From the NCBI GenBank assembly GCA_025024175.1, contig QCXZ01000064.1, positions 496,001-560,000 of the forward strand: DNA of 64,000 nucleotides, in the 5' to 3' direction. Origin of the DNA: Rhyzopertha dominica. Its lineage: Eukaryota; Arthropoda; Insecta; Coleoptera; Bostrichidae. The translations under genes were made by a program, and so were the position numbers. Positions 23,755 through 35,255 of the stretch are shown here, piece by piece. How positions within the stretch are numbered: the first letter of the stretch is position 1; each line of letters begins with the position of its first letter. Under the pieces are notes generated by a model. The model saw nothing but the letters and a program-made list of their open reading frames with translations, did no database searches and was not told the origin of the DNA.

Positions 23755-24719
23755 GTAAGTACACAACGTTATAAAATCATCTTCATACTTCCCCTAAAGT
23801 GATGATGTGTTCGAAGTGAAGTTAAAAAATATCTTGACGTTTGTAACATTCTTCCCGTCATGTCGATCTGATGATATTCTTAGAGCTCTTGATAACCACG
23901 AACAAGTGTTTAATTTTTTATTCTAAACCCCTTCAAGCACATTAATAATGAGTTGCTTTCAGCTAAGTTTCATTATAATCTACTTGTTTGTAGTGGAGTA
24001 CCTCAAGGGTCAAGTAAAAGAGATAGGAAAACTGGGTTTTCACCTATGTCATGGATTCTGCTGTATATATTTAATAAAGCACTCATGAATTTTGTCCCAA
24101 ACTCTTGCATCACACTGTATATGTTCTTATGCATATTAAAAAACGGCAAACTAAGTAAGGTCTTCCAGCGTCGTCGAAAGTATAATGAAATACGTTCTGG
24201 TGACATCAAAGTCTCGCAAGTTCGCCATTGTCGAATGTCGTAAAAATTGATTATACGGTCTTACACTAGCTGTTATGGAACCGAGGGTTTACTTAATGGA
24301 TTTTACTTGGTTCGTGAATGCCGTTAAGAAATTCTCCTCTGCCTCAGAGAAGAACTTCTGCGGCAGTACGACGTTACCAAAGCTACAACCGTAAAATTCC
24401 GAAAGCACAGATAACGGCTCATATTTCACTTGCATTCAGTTGAGACCTACTTCTCAAGGCGATCTTACTAAAATGTGAAGATTATGCTGCAGGAATTCTA
24501 ATCGACATATTTACGTAGTGAATTGCGTTCACGGGTGCTCGTATATAAGCAACGAAAATTGTAATTAGTGGTAGACTATCTATAGATATACATTTATTAT
24601 TTCAGAAAAGAAGAAGAAAATAATGAAAACTTTTAGGACTGGTCGATTTCAAACTAATTGAAATTTTTTAAGATAATATTTTCTCGAAAAGATCGCTGTC
24701 TCTTGAAAACACTGACCAA
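23755..24719. other. Intron 2 of protease 2
   Basis: Mostly unrecognised. At about 23953-24020 a plus frame reads LLVCSGVPQGSS, matching the SGVPQGS box of LINE reverse transcriptases, but nothing after it continues the domain, so it is at most a tiny LINE shred. Confidence 0.35.
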
Positions 24720-25610
24720 AAGTTATTAGTCTGACGTTTCGTTTACACCTGTAATCTTTGTCAAAGACGAAGAACCTCAAAATTTGCCTGATTAAGATAA
24801 CTACAAAACAGCCTTCCAAATGTCACCTATCTCATAATTTCAAATCAATCATGTGTTTAGTCAAATATGAGTGTTGAGCTATGGAAGATTTATCTATCTG
24901 TTGCAACCTAGTAGCACGTATGTGTTCTTTCAAACGCGTACCTACTTTTCTTTTAGTTTGACCTATGTAACACTTTCCGCAAGAACAAGTAATTTTGTAA
25001 GCACCTTCACTCTTTAAATGTACTTTATCTTTAGTAGAACTTAAAATTTTATCTAAATTATTATATGTACTATCAACAACTAAAATATAGTGTTTTCTAA
25101 GCATCCTCTTTAATTTTTCCGAAAGGCCTTGTACATAAGGCAAACTCAACTTCAATTTACCTTGTCCTGGCTGAGAATTTACTTGATTTGGATGAGCACT
25201 TTCATGAAAAACTGACCAAATATTCTTATTGCTGTAATCATTTCTCACTAGCGCTGATTTAAGGTGATATATTTCTCTATTAAAAGAACTTTCGTCTGAG
25301 ATCCTTTGGGCTCTAACAAATAACGTCCTTATAAAACTATTCTTTTGAGAGGGAGGGTGGTGAGATGTGGCATGTAAATATCTGTCGGTGCGTGTTGGTT
25401 TTCTGTAAACCTTGTGTCCTAACTGTCCAGTGTTTATTCTGTAAATTTGGAGATCCAAGAAAGGTAAACTACCATTACTTTCTAATTCCATAGTAAATTT
25501 TATGTCAGGATTTTGACTGTTCAAGTAATTTAGAAACCTACCCAACTTTTCTATACCGTGGGGCCAAATAACAAAAGTGTCATCTACGTACCTATACCAA
25601 CAAATGTGTT
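24720..25610 (-). mobile_element. Penelope-like retroelement, 5'-truncated (RT end + GIY-YIG)
   Basis: A long minus-strand frame (25545 down to 24832, open upstream to about 25610) begins at the RT catalytic box WYRYVDDTFVIW. It continues through the thumb ([41 protein letters not shown]) into the GIY-YIG endonuclease start KITCSCGKCYIGQTKRK and TRLKEHIRA. RT plus C-terminal GIY-YIG is diagnostic of Penelope-like elements. Sequence down to 24720 looks like its 3' tail, also present in degraded form at 61690-61930. The 5' two-thirds is missing, as with incomplete reverse transcription. Confidence 0.88.
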
Positions 25611-26818
25611 AAAGCTTGTTATATCGCCTCATAAAATGCAAGCTTTATGTTACGTTCATAACCATATTAGGTTACTGGTGGTCTACGACACTCATAGAGG
25701 AAATCTTGTCAAGAAGTCATCCCTAAAATGGTTAAGTTATAAACACTTAGAGATCTCACTAATAATAATTGAAGAACCGACGCACCTTTCTTAATGAGGT
25801 ATACCGTACACAGGAGAAAGCATGCATTGTGATTTGGTTCCCATTGATAGCTGATAACCGAACAATATGACCTACATTCCATGTTATGTAACAGACAATT
25901 GTACTGCCATTGCAGCATTCACGTTTTTGACTTTAGGAAGTAATGAGAAAAGCAACGGATTTATTCCGTGTTAGGTTACGAGTCATTGTTTGGTTCGCTT
26001 GTAGATTAGGTGAACAGGTCATTTGAGAAACAACACAGGCCAGTTCATTTAAATATTACAGAAAGCAATAAACTTTGTATAAAGTTCATCAATCAATTAT
26101 TGATAAAATACAAAATTCAATATTTCATACGTTTGTTTAACATCAAATCGGTGGTTTATCGAGCATTGGAAGAATGTTATCTAGGCATACCTTTTTTGTA
26201 AAACCTATAATTTATACATCCTTTTCTTTTAGCTTTCTCTGTTATTTTAAAATTATATAATCTTGTTTTACCCCTTCTTTCTTCGAAATATCCAGCGCTA
26301 CCTCAGAATCGTGTTTGCTAGTAGAATACGTCGCTTCTACTGACACTTGCACATACTTTTTTTTTATAAAACACACATACCACTAACTCGGGCCCTTTCT
26401 GAACGTACTGATACGTAATTTTTTAAATTAAATTTTACTTAGGATTCGCAATAAATAGTTGAAAAAATGACGTCCTGTTTCTCAGTTCCCTTACTCAGTT
26501 GTAGTTTCATGTAATTTCATTTCTTCCAGTTATTATAAGCCATCGGATGGGTTAGAACATATACTGCTTGAACTGGTGCTCGAATAAAGCTAACCAATCA
26601 AAAGGCCTAAGATGGTTTGTCAGCATACTGAAAATCATTAGATTATTCGCATACTTTGACATAATAGAAGAAAATTGATTATAATGCCTTACCACAACAA
26701 ACAGTACCGTATTTTTTTGTGTTTCGTTCAATATGTGGTTGTATGATCCATCAATGGTTTTAGGGTACTTTTCAAACGTGCTGTAATTGGACCACATTTT
26801 TCCCTCTTAGATTGAATA
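25611..26818. other. Intron 2 of protease 2
   Basis: No gene, transposon or structured repeat recognised. Confidence 0.4.
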
Positions 26819-26990
26819 GTGAGATTTATTAAGATTATCCAAGAAACGGTTCAAATAAGAAATTCTATGTGGCTGCTTCAAAATGGAGCGTTACCCCATT
26901 TTAGCGTTTATGTGAGAGGACATCTTAATGAAGTTTTCCCTGGTAGATGGATTGGACGCAGCCGTTTTATTTTAAATCTCTTATGTATAA
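26819..26990 (+). pseudogene. DD41D transposase fragment
   Basis: A short open frame contains MWLLQNGALPHFSVYVRGHL and FPGRWIGRS, the segment around the second catalytic residue of DD41D transposases. The Asp of the usual HDGAPPH is Asn here. Neither end of an element is visible. Confidence 0.7.
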
Positions 26991-27630
26991 AACCCGGGGT
27001 CATAATAGTGAGGAAATACGACTAAGAATTGTTTAGAATTGCGAAGCAAGTAAACAAAACAATGGTCTACTAATAAGAGTTCGTTCTAATTGTCTTAGAA
27101 GAGTGCCTTTGTTTGTTTACATATGCATTTTATGTTTTCCGGTTGCACAGCTGAGATAGTCGTCTTTTCTCAATTTGGTAATAAGATCTTTCAGTATTAC
27201 CATCGTAAGAGACATTTTGTCTATCTCTTTTTCCATTACATCTTTTATTTATTCTTGTTTCAACTAGTAATTGTTTATACATATAATAGCGATAGATTAT
27301 ATGACTTTGTTTCTATTATCATATATGTTATTATTTCTGTTATAGGTCCAAATTTAAATACTTAATTTTTTAAACGACCCATTGTTATGAATGCCACTCC
27401 ATACTCGTATGTCATAGAATGTTACTCCTCTAATAGAAAATAAACAAAGAAGTCTTCATAAACATAACTTTGTTTAGGACCCATTAGTTATGAAGATTTC
27501 TCTGCTTATTATGGTTCACACTATTACCTTTTTTGCATAATAAAGCACTTGAACGACCACATAGACTTTGTAAAAGGTCATAAAACATTACGAGACAAAG
27601 AACTATATTTCTAATTTAACTTCTTTTTAG
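26991..27630. other. End of intron 2 of protease 2
   Basis: No gene recognised; ends with the acceptor TTCTTTTTAG at 27621-27630. Confidence 0.4.
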
Positions 27631-27815
27631 ATCGGATGGATTGTTGAGATTTCCACTACTGAGAAAGAGGAATGACATCTCAAAAGAAGAGTGTGGCCTC
27701 TCTGCGGATAGGATGCTTCTGAAGAGAATCATCGGTGGTAACGAAGCAAAATTCGGCCAGTTCCCCTGGCAGGCGCATTTGAAAATCGCTGCCTATCAAT
27801 GTGGCGGAGTTCTAG
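27631..27815 (+). CDS. Protease 2, exon 3 (linker and activation site)
   Basis: Begins with one base completing a Glu and leaves in phase 1. It encodes the basic linker RFPLLRKRNDISKEECG, then LSADRMLLKRIIGGNEAKFG and PWQAHLKIAAYQCGGVL. Cleavage after Lys161-Arg162 before Ile163 would activate the zymogen; the Cys before it (151) tethers the pro-region. Confidence 0.92.
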
Positions 27816-27873
27816 GTACGTCCAGACGAACATTTGCAAACGAATTTGGCAAACAATCTCGTCTTTTTTGCAG

Positions 27874-28010
27874 TTTCAAGACGGTTCGTGGTCACCGCAG
27901 CCCACTGCATAATTCGAGCCAGGCTTCGCGACATCATGGTCTACCTGGGTGAGCTAGATACTCAGGACACTGGAAATGTGGCCGAATTTGCACCTGCCGA
28001 ACTGCACAGA
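27874..28010 (+). CDS. Protease 2, exon 4 (catalytic His)
   Basis: Separated from exon 3 by only 58 bp, the smallest intron in the window. It completes CGGVLVSRRFVVTAAHC (His202) and continues IIRARLRDIMVYLGELDTQD, ending in phase 0 at ELHR before GTAAGC. Pattern and phase equal protease 1's His exon, except that there the preceding boundary is one base different. Confidence 0.93.
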
Positions 28011-28276
28011 GTAAGCACATCGTCGTAACGGTATAATCCTTAAAAGTGTGCAAATTGAATAATGCTTGCCGCTTAACGATTCTGGGGAGTGTTGCTTTTT
28101 CTTTGTGCGTTCAAGATTACTGGAGTGTTCGTTCTAGTTCTCAGGCAGAAGTGGGATGTAACTGAAAATTGTCCCACAATGCAAGAGATAATCTGCTTCA
28201 ACACTACACAGAGTGTTTCATTAATATGACATTCTTCTGTAACTTCTTCGTCATTTGTTTTAGAAGAAAAGCAATA
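28011..28276. other. Intron 4 of protease 2, short unrecognised part
   Basis: Nothing recognised before the DD41D element. Confidence 0.4.
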
Positions 28277-30572
28277 CCGGGTGATTTTTTGAAAACTTCA
28301 CACCTTAAATAACTTTAAATATAGCAAAAATTTAAAAATTTGCAAAAACAGGTAAACTTTTGTTTGCAGGGGGACAACTTTTCAGATAAGTTTTTAATGG
28401 ATAGCGCTTACCCTCTTAGCGGGGTAGATACCCCTTTAAAAATTTTAAATAGAACTATCCATCTTGTGATACATCATTTGAAAGCTTATTTCACAAAAAG
28501 TCTGGCCATGTAATTAGTTTTACCACGTTTAACTTATTGACGGGGTAATAGATTAATAGTGCCTACGAAACAGGTTGCTTATTAAATTGAATATTTTGGA
28601 CTATTTTCAACAAAATGTATTTTATTTTAGAGCGGAAATAAAATTTGTTCTTACGAGAACCCAAAATTTAAACAAACAACTTGTAAAAGATATGACACTT
28701 AAAAAAACTCCCAGGATACTGAAAATTTTCTTTTAACATTATTATTAACATTCAAGTATTTATCATGTAATTTTTTAGAAAGTCCATGTCCACGAAAAAG
28801 AAAAATTATTTATTTGTAACTCCAAAAACAGTGTGAACAAAACCATAGAAATTCAAACCTTACAATAGATTCTCAAAATGTGTACCACCTCTTTCCATAC
28901 AATAATACAGACGGTTCTCGAACTCCTGCTGCACTTTTCGGAAAGTTTCAGGTGGAATCCTCCTGCACTCGTTAATAATTCTTTCTCGCAGATCGTCCAG
29001 GCTAGTAGGTTGTGTTTTGTAAACCACAGATTTTAAATGACCCCATAGAAAGAAATCTAAAGCAGTCAAATCGGGTGATCGTGGCGGCCATTCAATTGTT
29101 CAACGCCTACCAATCCAGTGAAGAGGAAATCTATGATTTAACCAATTTCGCACATTAATGGCGTAATGCGGTGGGGCTCCATCATGTTGGTAAAACAATT
29201 CGTATTCATCCAACATTGGATTTCCTTCAGGGTCACGTTGGTTTTCTAATTGCTCTGTGATGAAAGGATCAATAACGTTATCAAGTAATTCTAAATACAT
29301 TCCCCCATTTAGCGTCCCATCAATGAAAATTGCCCCTACAATTGCGTTGCCAAGTATTCCTGCCCAGACGTTCAGCTTCTGAGGAACTTGTGTATGACCT
29401 TCTCGAAAAATATAAGGATCTTCGTCACTCCAGTACCTGACGTTATGTTTATTTACAGAGCCGTTCAAAAAAATGTGCATTCATCACTGAAGCAAATATT
29501 TTTTTATTAGATTTGGATTTACTATAATCTTTTCTGTCATAATTTTGCAAAATTAGTCTTCTATCGAAGTCATCTTCGCCGAGTTCCTGGAGAGTTTTCA
29601 TCTTATAGGGATGGAATTTGTGCAGTTTTGTTACTTTCCTTACAGATGAATAAGAAAGTCCAGTGGCTGTAGAAATGTTACGCAAAGAGCTAGTTGGATC
29701 CATTGCAAAATGACCAAGTACTCAAGTTGGGCCATTTCATCAATGACTCTATTCCCTGCCCTTTTTTTTTGTTTACTACAGATCCAGTGCCTTGAAATTT
29801 CTGCACGAGATCGAGAATGTACCTAGCGTCAACATTTTTATCGGGGTGCCGTTCGTTAAACACCCTTGCTGACGCACGAGCACAGCTATGCTCAGCACCG
29901 TAAATAAAAATTATTTCTACCCTTTCGGCAGTTGAATAAACCATTGTCACTTGGACTCTCACTTTAAAATTTCACGCGATTTATAAAAAGGAATGTGAAC
30001 AAAAAGATGGTCGTGCCAAAGAAGTAGCCAAAAAGTTGAAACAAAAAATTGGAAACACAAAGTAGATAATTATTTAGCCAATTCAGTATAAATTGTCGAG
30101 TTGCAATATCAAGTAATGTCGAAAGAAAATTTTAAGTATTTTTGGCATTTTGCTTAGGTGTAACAATTATTTTTTAACAAGTTTTTTTAGGCTTAAGTAA
30201 GGACAATTTTTATTGTAACTGCAAGACAATAAATTTTGTTAATAAAAGTCCAAAATATTCCATTTTATAAGCCACTTGCTACAATGCACTTTTTGACCCA
30301 CTACCCCGTCAATGGGTAAAAAATAGTAAAACTAATTACATGGCAAGACTCCTTGTGTAATAAGCTTTTAAATGATGTATCGTAAGATGGGTAGTTTCAT
30401 TTAAAATTTTTGAAGGGGTATCTACCCCGCTAAGAGGGTAAGCGCTATCCATTAAAAACTTATCTCAAAAGTTGTCCCCCTGCAAACAAAAGTTTACCTG
30501 TTTTTGCAAAATTTTAAATTTTTCCTCTATTTAAAGTTATTTAAGGTGTGAAGTTTTCAAAAAATCACCCGG
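28277..30572 (-). mobile_element. DD41D Tc1/mariner element, copy 2, complete ends, long TIRs
   Basis: The element begins CCGGGTGATTTTTTGAAAAC and ends with its complement at 30572; TA lies immediately outside both ends (28275-28276, 30573-30574). The inverted repeats extend about 275 bp inward (28277 to about 28552; about 30298 to 30572) with few mismatches and include the landmark CAGGGGGACAACTTTT. Total 2296 bp. Very similar to copy 1 over the shared 2 kb. It lies in intron 4 of protease 2. Confidence 0.88.
28860..29962 (-). pseudogene. DD41D transposase of copy 2, several frame breaks
   Basis: Same protein as in copy 1 but broken in at least four places: an added A and other changes in the N-terminal third (frames 29962-29690 and 29703-29449), the same seven-T run at 29467-29473, and a stop where a Gly codon would be just after HWIGRR (29100). 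The DD41D motifs YQHDGAPPHYAINVR and ALDFFLWGHLK remain. Confidence 0.8.
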
Positions 30573-30846
30573 TATATTATTTGATATGTGTATAATGTAG
30601 GCCATATTACACGAATTAATGAGAATCATGTCATAATTCCCGCACATATCAAGCTGGAGTCGATTAAGCTTGGAAAAGTCACATTCTTAGGGCTGCAGTG
30701 TGCTCGAGTTTGGGAAAAAATTAATTGAAAACGGTTTTAAACCTCCATAGATAAGAAGTGGACGAAAATATGCTCCATTTTACAAATTTTTAACGAACTG
30801 TTCTTTTGTCTATTTCTATCAAAGGTTCACCCCTTTCATTTTTCAG
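30573..30846. other. End of intron 4 of protease 2
   Basis: Nothing recognised apart from the pyrimidine-rich acceptor TTTTTCAG ending at 30846. Confidence 0.4.
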
Positions 30847-31093
30847 GTACGAAAAAAATTTGTCCATCCCAACTTCCAGTTTAGACTGACCCAGCCAGAT
30901 CGTTACGATGTCGCTTTGTTGGAGCTAATTACGGAAGCTGGACATGCTTTCCACATAATGCCAATTTGCCTGCCGAAGCACGATTTAATCTTACGAGGAA
31001 AGACTGCAGTAGTGGCGGGATGGGGCAAGGTTAAGCCAACTAATGAACTGATGGGCACGAACGTCCTCAGGAGCGCCATGGTTCCTATTCTAG
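30847..31093 (+). CDS. Protease 2, exon 5 (catalytic Asp)
   Basis: Phase 0 in, phase 1 out. It encodes VRKKFVHPNFQFRL, then QPDRYDVALLEL with Asp258, MPICLPKHD, and TAVVAGWGKVKPTNELMGTN. It corresponds to the first half of protease 1's single terminal exon, so an intron present here at VPILG|DIKEC is absent in protease 1. Confidence 0.93.
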
Positions 31094-31179
31094 GTAAATC
31101 ACGCAGTGATGCGCCTCTAAATACGAAAATCAAATTAGAAGTAGTATTAGTCATTTGGAAAGGTTAGGTCAACCGATTC

Positions 31180-33300
31180 ATTTATAGGGTGTTAGTTTCA
31201 TGCTCAGTTACTACAAACGACAACAGCTTTTTCAGACTATCACAATGAATGTCAATGTCCAGATATCCTATTAAAGTTTTTCTACATAACAAAAACAGGC
31301 GAGTTAACAAGTACATTGGTTCTAGCATTTGAACAATAAAAAGTGCCTCCATCCCGGGAACCAAGCCTAGGTACCCTTATATTAAATAATGCCAGCAAAG
31401 AAGGACGTACATCGCCATGAAATACTTTAAATAAAAATGTTAAACTAGTGCGTATCCTTCTAGCTTGCAGAGAACTAACGTCAAACCTTTGCAACAAGAG
31501 TGTATGATTATATCCTCTATGCGGATAAAAATTGTCTACTCGGTACGACAAAAACTTAATCTCTCTCTTAATTTTCTCAGTTTGGTTTATGTGTATTTGA
31601 TAATGAGGATACCATATCAAACTGCAGTATTCCAACTTGGAACGAACAAAAGTAAAATATAAATATTTCAGTACACTAATATCATTAAACGATGCTGAGT
31701 TGCGAACAATAAAACCTAGAACTAGGCAGCTTTTACCGTTGAGTCTATGTGACCAGTAAAAGATAATTTACAATCATAACTCACACCAAGATCTTTAACG
31801 CTGTAGCAGCGCATCAACTCGACTGCTTCAATTGTTTAATTAAATATTAAAGCTTGCCTTTTAAGGGTAAACGTGCAAACCTTACACTTGTCAATTTTAA
31901 GAGGCAATCTATTCACAACACACCATCTAGCTACACGGTTAACCTGCCCTTGCAATACTAAACAGTCATCCTCGCCGGATACCTCAGAAAATAATTTCAG
32001 GTCACCCCAAAAAACAGATGATTAGATTCTAACGAAAGTGATAGATCATTTATAAACAAAATAAACAGTAATGGCCCCAAGTTAGACCCCTGAAGAACTC
32101 CGGAGGTTGCTAAAAAGTTGCATGATTTAAAACCGTTATATGTAACATATAACTTACGTTGAGTGAGATATGATTTTACTAGTTGAACCAGATAATCACT
32201 CAATCCAAGCTGCTCTAGTTTATTAAGTAGAAGACAATGGTCCACCCTGTCGAAGGCCTTCGAGAAGTCAGTATACACTGCATCAACTTGACCTTTATTA
32301 TCTATAATATTTGCAGTAGACTGCATAAACTGCACTAAGTTAGTTATAGTAGAACGTTTTGGATAGAATCCATGTTGGTTAGGTGAAATACAACGCTTAA
32401 TTTCATTAAAAATTATATTGTGCAATAACATGTCGAAATTTGATAAAATTGCAATGGGGCGATAATTTTTTAGGTGAGAGACGAGATAAAAACCCTCGAC
32501 CAATCTTTAATTAGAAAGCCAGGTATCTGATCATTTCCACAGGTCATTCAGTTTTTTTGAATATAGACTTTTGAATATCAGACTCAGAGAATTTGTTAAA
32601 ATGTGTATAAGCCTTGGCTCATTAAATTTGAACCATTTATATTATCGGCAGTAGACATTAGAAAATTTTTTAGCGAAACCAATGACTATCATTCAAGAAA
32701 CATTCATTAAGAATCTTATTTTGAACAAAAGCCCAAAAGCTTTTGGGATCAGGACTAAAATTTGTTTGGATTTTATTATTGTTATCATTGTAAGCCTGTG
32801 ACATTTGTATTTTTAGTTCACTGCATAAACGTTTAAAGTCATTAAAGTGATAAATGCTTCCAAATTTCTTGTATTTACTATGATGGTAAGCCTTAAGTTT
32901 TACAATTTTTATAATTTGTGACGTGTACCAAATTGGATACCTCCGCTTAAATTTTTTATGCAAAGGTACATATTTATCTAACAATTCATATATTTTTTAT
33001 AGAGCATTGTGCAAGCCATATTGATATCGGTATAATTGTGCAAAAATTTCCAGTTGGTATGCAGTATGTCGTCAGAACTCATAGGAAAACCGAAAGATGC
33101 ATCTCTATACACCTCAATGGATATTTCTCCGCCAGCATACGCTGATTTACCCACTAAACTATACACTTCACATCAGATATACACAAATTCAAAGTGCTGT
33201 TGAACTGAGTTAATTTATTAAATTCAAGAAAATTTGACAACGTGTTTGATTTGACGTCATTTATAATAGCAGATACAAAACGGCTGACATTAAAATCACC
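31180..33300 (-). mobile_element. LINE (APE-type non-LTR retrotransposon), decayed
   Basis: Read from 33300 downward: a possible endonuclease end, then a post-endonuclease linker (HKKFKRRYPIWYTSQIIKIV, FWAFVQNKI, frame 32984-32670). Next come RT boxes (LKNYRPIAILSNFDMLLHNI, DAVYTDFSKAFDRVDHCLLL, SGVLQGSNLGPLLFILFIND; frame 32503-31997) and a C-terminal region (LIWYPHYQIHINQTEKIKRE, HTLLLQRFDVSSLQARRIRT; 31635-31282). The FADD box is degenerate. Jockey/CR1-like in outline; clade not resolved. It fills nearly all of intron 5 of protease 2, opposite in orientation. Confidence 0.85.
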
Positions 33301-33374
33301 CAAGATTTTAAACAATAAAGAACGCAACAGTGAAAATTTACAAAAAAAAGAATAATACTATCACCATCTTACAG

Positions 33375-33643
33375 ACATCAAAGAGTGCGCTTCTTGGCAC
33401 AGCATCAAGCAAATTGAGGTGGAATTGCACGAAGAGATGCTGTGTGCCGGCCATGAGGACGGGCATCAAGATGCTTGCCTGGGGGATTCCGGAGGACCGC
33501 TCATCGTCCTGGAAGACGGAAGGTGGACCCTGGCGGGAATCACCAGTGCGGGGTTCGGCTGCGGTGAACCACACCAACCGGGGATTTACCACGCTGTACC
33601 CGTCACTGCCAGTTGGATCCAATCCGTCATGAATTCGAACTGA
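33375..33643 (+). CDS. Protease 2, exon 6 (catalytic Ser, stop)
   Basis: Phase 1 in, TGA at 33641-33643. It encodes DIKECASWHSIKQ, EEMLCAGHEDGHQDACLGDS with Ser358 and GGPLIV, GITSAGFGCGEPHQPGIYHA and the end helix SWIQSVMNSN. Asp352 at the pocket base means trypsin-like specificity. Residue 355 is Leu where most trypsins have Gln, next to the oxyanion hole Gly. The exon is GC-rich compared with its flanks. Confidence 0.95.
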
Positions 33644-33696
33644 GTGTGAATTTTTTATGCGTGAATGTGTTGTAAAATGTCGTGATGTTCCTAGAT

Positions 33697-33702
33697 AATA
33701 AA
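33697..33702 (+). terminator. Polyadenylation signal AATAAA for protease 2
   Basis: Perfect AATAAA 54 bp after the stop codon, followed by a T/G-rich stretch; the usual spacing for a short insect 3' UTR. Confidence 0.65.
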
Positions 33703-33788
33703 TTATTTAAGTGTCATGCTTTTTAGTAAATTTCATTAGCCCAATAATAAGTATTATGAATGTAGAGAGCGTCTTCCAAATTATTATA

Positions 33789-35255
33789 CAGGGTGTTTCC
33801 TAAGTAATCTAAAATATTATATGGGGCGCTTTGTCACTCAATTTTAAGACGAAAAGTTCATATAAACATGTGTGATAAGTCTTGTCGTTAATGAGGTACA
33901 GGGTGTTGGATTGTTTGTAATAAATCAGGTCTGAGTGTATTTGAAATTAATTTTTCCTGGTGACGCTACTGGTTTTTAAAAGTTATACGAAAAAACATGT
34001 TTATTCTAAGTGGCCTTTGGAGTAACGTTGACAAATACTGTGTCAAACCTAAAAACCAACGCAAAAAACGAACAAGAAATTTTTATAAATACGACCTTTT
34101 TGTGTTAAGTTAACAACGACGCCTGTGTTTACTAATGCTGAAATGGCTAATATGCACTTTTTGTATGGATTAGCGAATGGTAATGCCTTAGAGGCTAGAC
34201 GTATGTATGCCCAGCGTTATCCAAATAATCGTTTGCCATGTTCCGATACGTTTACTAAGCTACATATTCGTTTACAAGAAACTGGAACTTTTGCCAAATC
34301 AAAGGATATTATTGGACGACCCAGAATTGTGAGCACTCCACAATTGTAAAACCAGATTCTTCAAGTGATTGATCAACATCCAGAAACGAGTACCAGAAAA
34401 ATTGCTGATGAACTAAATGTTGGTAACAGAACTGTTTGGAATATTTTAAAAGATAACTTATTGTATCCATATCACGTTCAACGTGTACAACATTTGCTAC
34501 CTACTGACTATTCGCTTCGCATACAGTATTGCCAATGGATTTTAAATAAAATCGCAAACAATCCCAATTTTGCTGCCAATATTCTGTATACGGATGAAGC
34601 CAACTTTTCAAGACATGGCATTATGAATTTTCATAATAACCACATATGGGCAGATGTAAATCCACATACCATAAGTGTAAAACGATTTCAACAAACATTT
34701 TCGGTCAATGTTTGGCTTGGCATCATCGATGATTATTTACTAGGACCATTTTTCCTTCCTGCACGGTTGACCGGTGAGACATACCTTAATTTTCTAGAAA
34801 ATGAACTGCCAGTTCTTATGGAAGATGTACCTCTTATTATTAGAAGGCGCATGTGGTTCATGCATGACGGAGCTCCTCCACATTTTTCAGTGATTGTACG
34901 CGAGTTTTTAAATAACGTTTTTCCAGACCATTGGATCGGACGAGGATCTCCACACCCGTGGCCCCCTAGATCACCGGGACACAATCCTCTGGATTTTTGT
35001 GTGTGGGGATATTTGAAATCGCTCATTTACACAACCCCGATATTAAACGTACAAGATCTTCAAAATCGTATCATACAAGGCTGTAATGTTATTCGTAACA
35101 ATCCTGGTATCTTCGAACGTATTCGGCAATCAATTAGACATCGAGCAGATGCTTGCATTTTAGCTGCAGGTGGACATTTTGAACGTATGCTCTGAAATGT
35201 ACTATATTTTCTTCATGTTTAACACATGTTGCTTCTAATAAAATAATAAAACACC
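33789..35255 (+). mobile_element. DD41D element, near-intact transposase, right end missing
   Basis: TA (33787-33788) precedes the left terminus CAGGGTGTTTCCTAAGTAAT. No complementary terminus was found after the transposase; AAAACACC near 35245 may be its last surviving bases. It lies about 90 bp beyond the polyadenylation signal of protease 2. Confidence 0.65.
34125..35195 (+). pseudogene. DD41D transposase with one premature stop
   Basis: A single frame runs from FTNAEMANMHFLYGLANGNA (helix-turn-helix DUF4817-like start) to GGHFERML and TGA, interrupted only by TAA at 34347-34349. Catalytic segments: LYTDEANFSRHG, WFMHDGAPPHFSVIV and HNPLDFCVWGYL, with 41 residues between second and third Asp. 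The ATG is unclear: the codon before CCT GTG TTT is ACG, which may be a mutated start. After the stop another 282 codons are open, so this is the youngest-looking DD41D transposase here besides copy 1. Confidence 0.88.

Larger units (their letters stand above)
16362..33643 (+). other. Protease 2 gene span (six exons, 408 aa)
   Basis: Joined exons 16362-16500, 23505-23754, 27631-27815, 27874-28010, 30847-31093 and 33375-33643 give 1227 nt, 409 codons with stop, with all phases matching. Predicted secreted zymogen: signal peptide (about 1-16), clip-like knot with six cysteines (60-96), acidic linker, cleavage after Arg162 before IIGG, triad His202, Asp258, Ser358, S1-pocket Asp352 (trypsin-like). 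This architecture matches arthropod stubble/filzig-type clip-like proteases of epidermis and cuticle; the exact orthologue is not claimed. Introns are loaded with transposons but exons are clean. Confidence 0.85.

Noticed and set aside
23953..24020. SGVPQGS reverse transcriptase box
   Set aside because: Only a dozen residues match and no neighbouring RT box follows; kept as a comment on the intron, not as an element.
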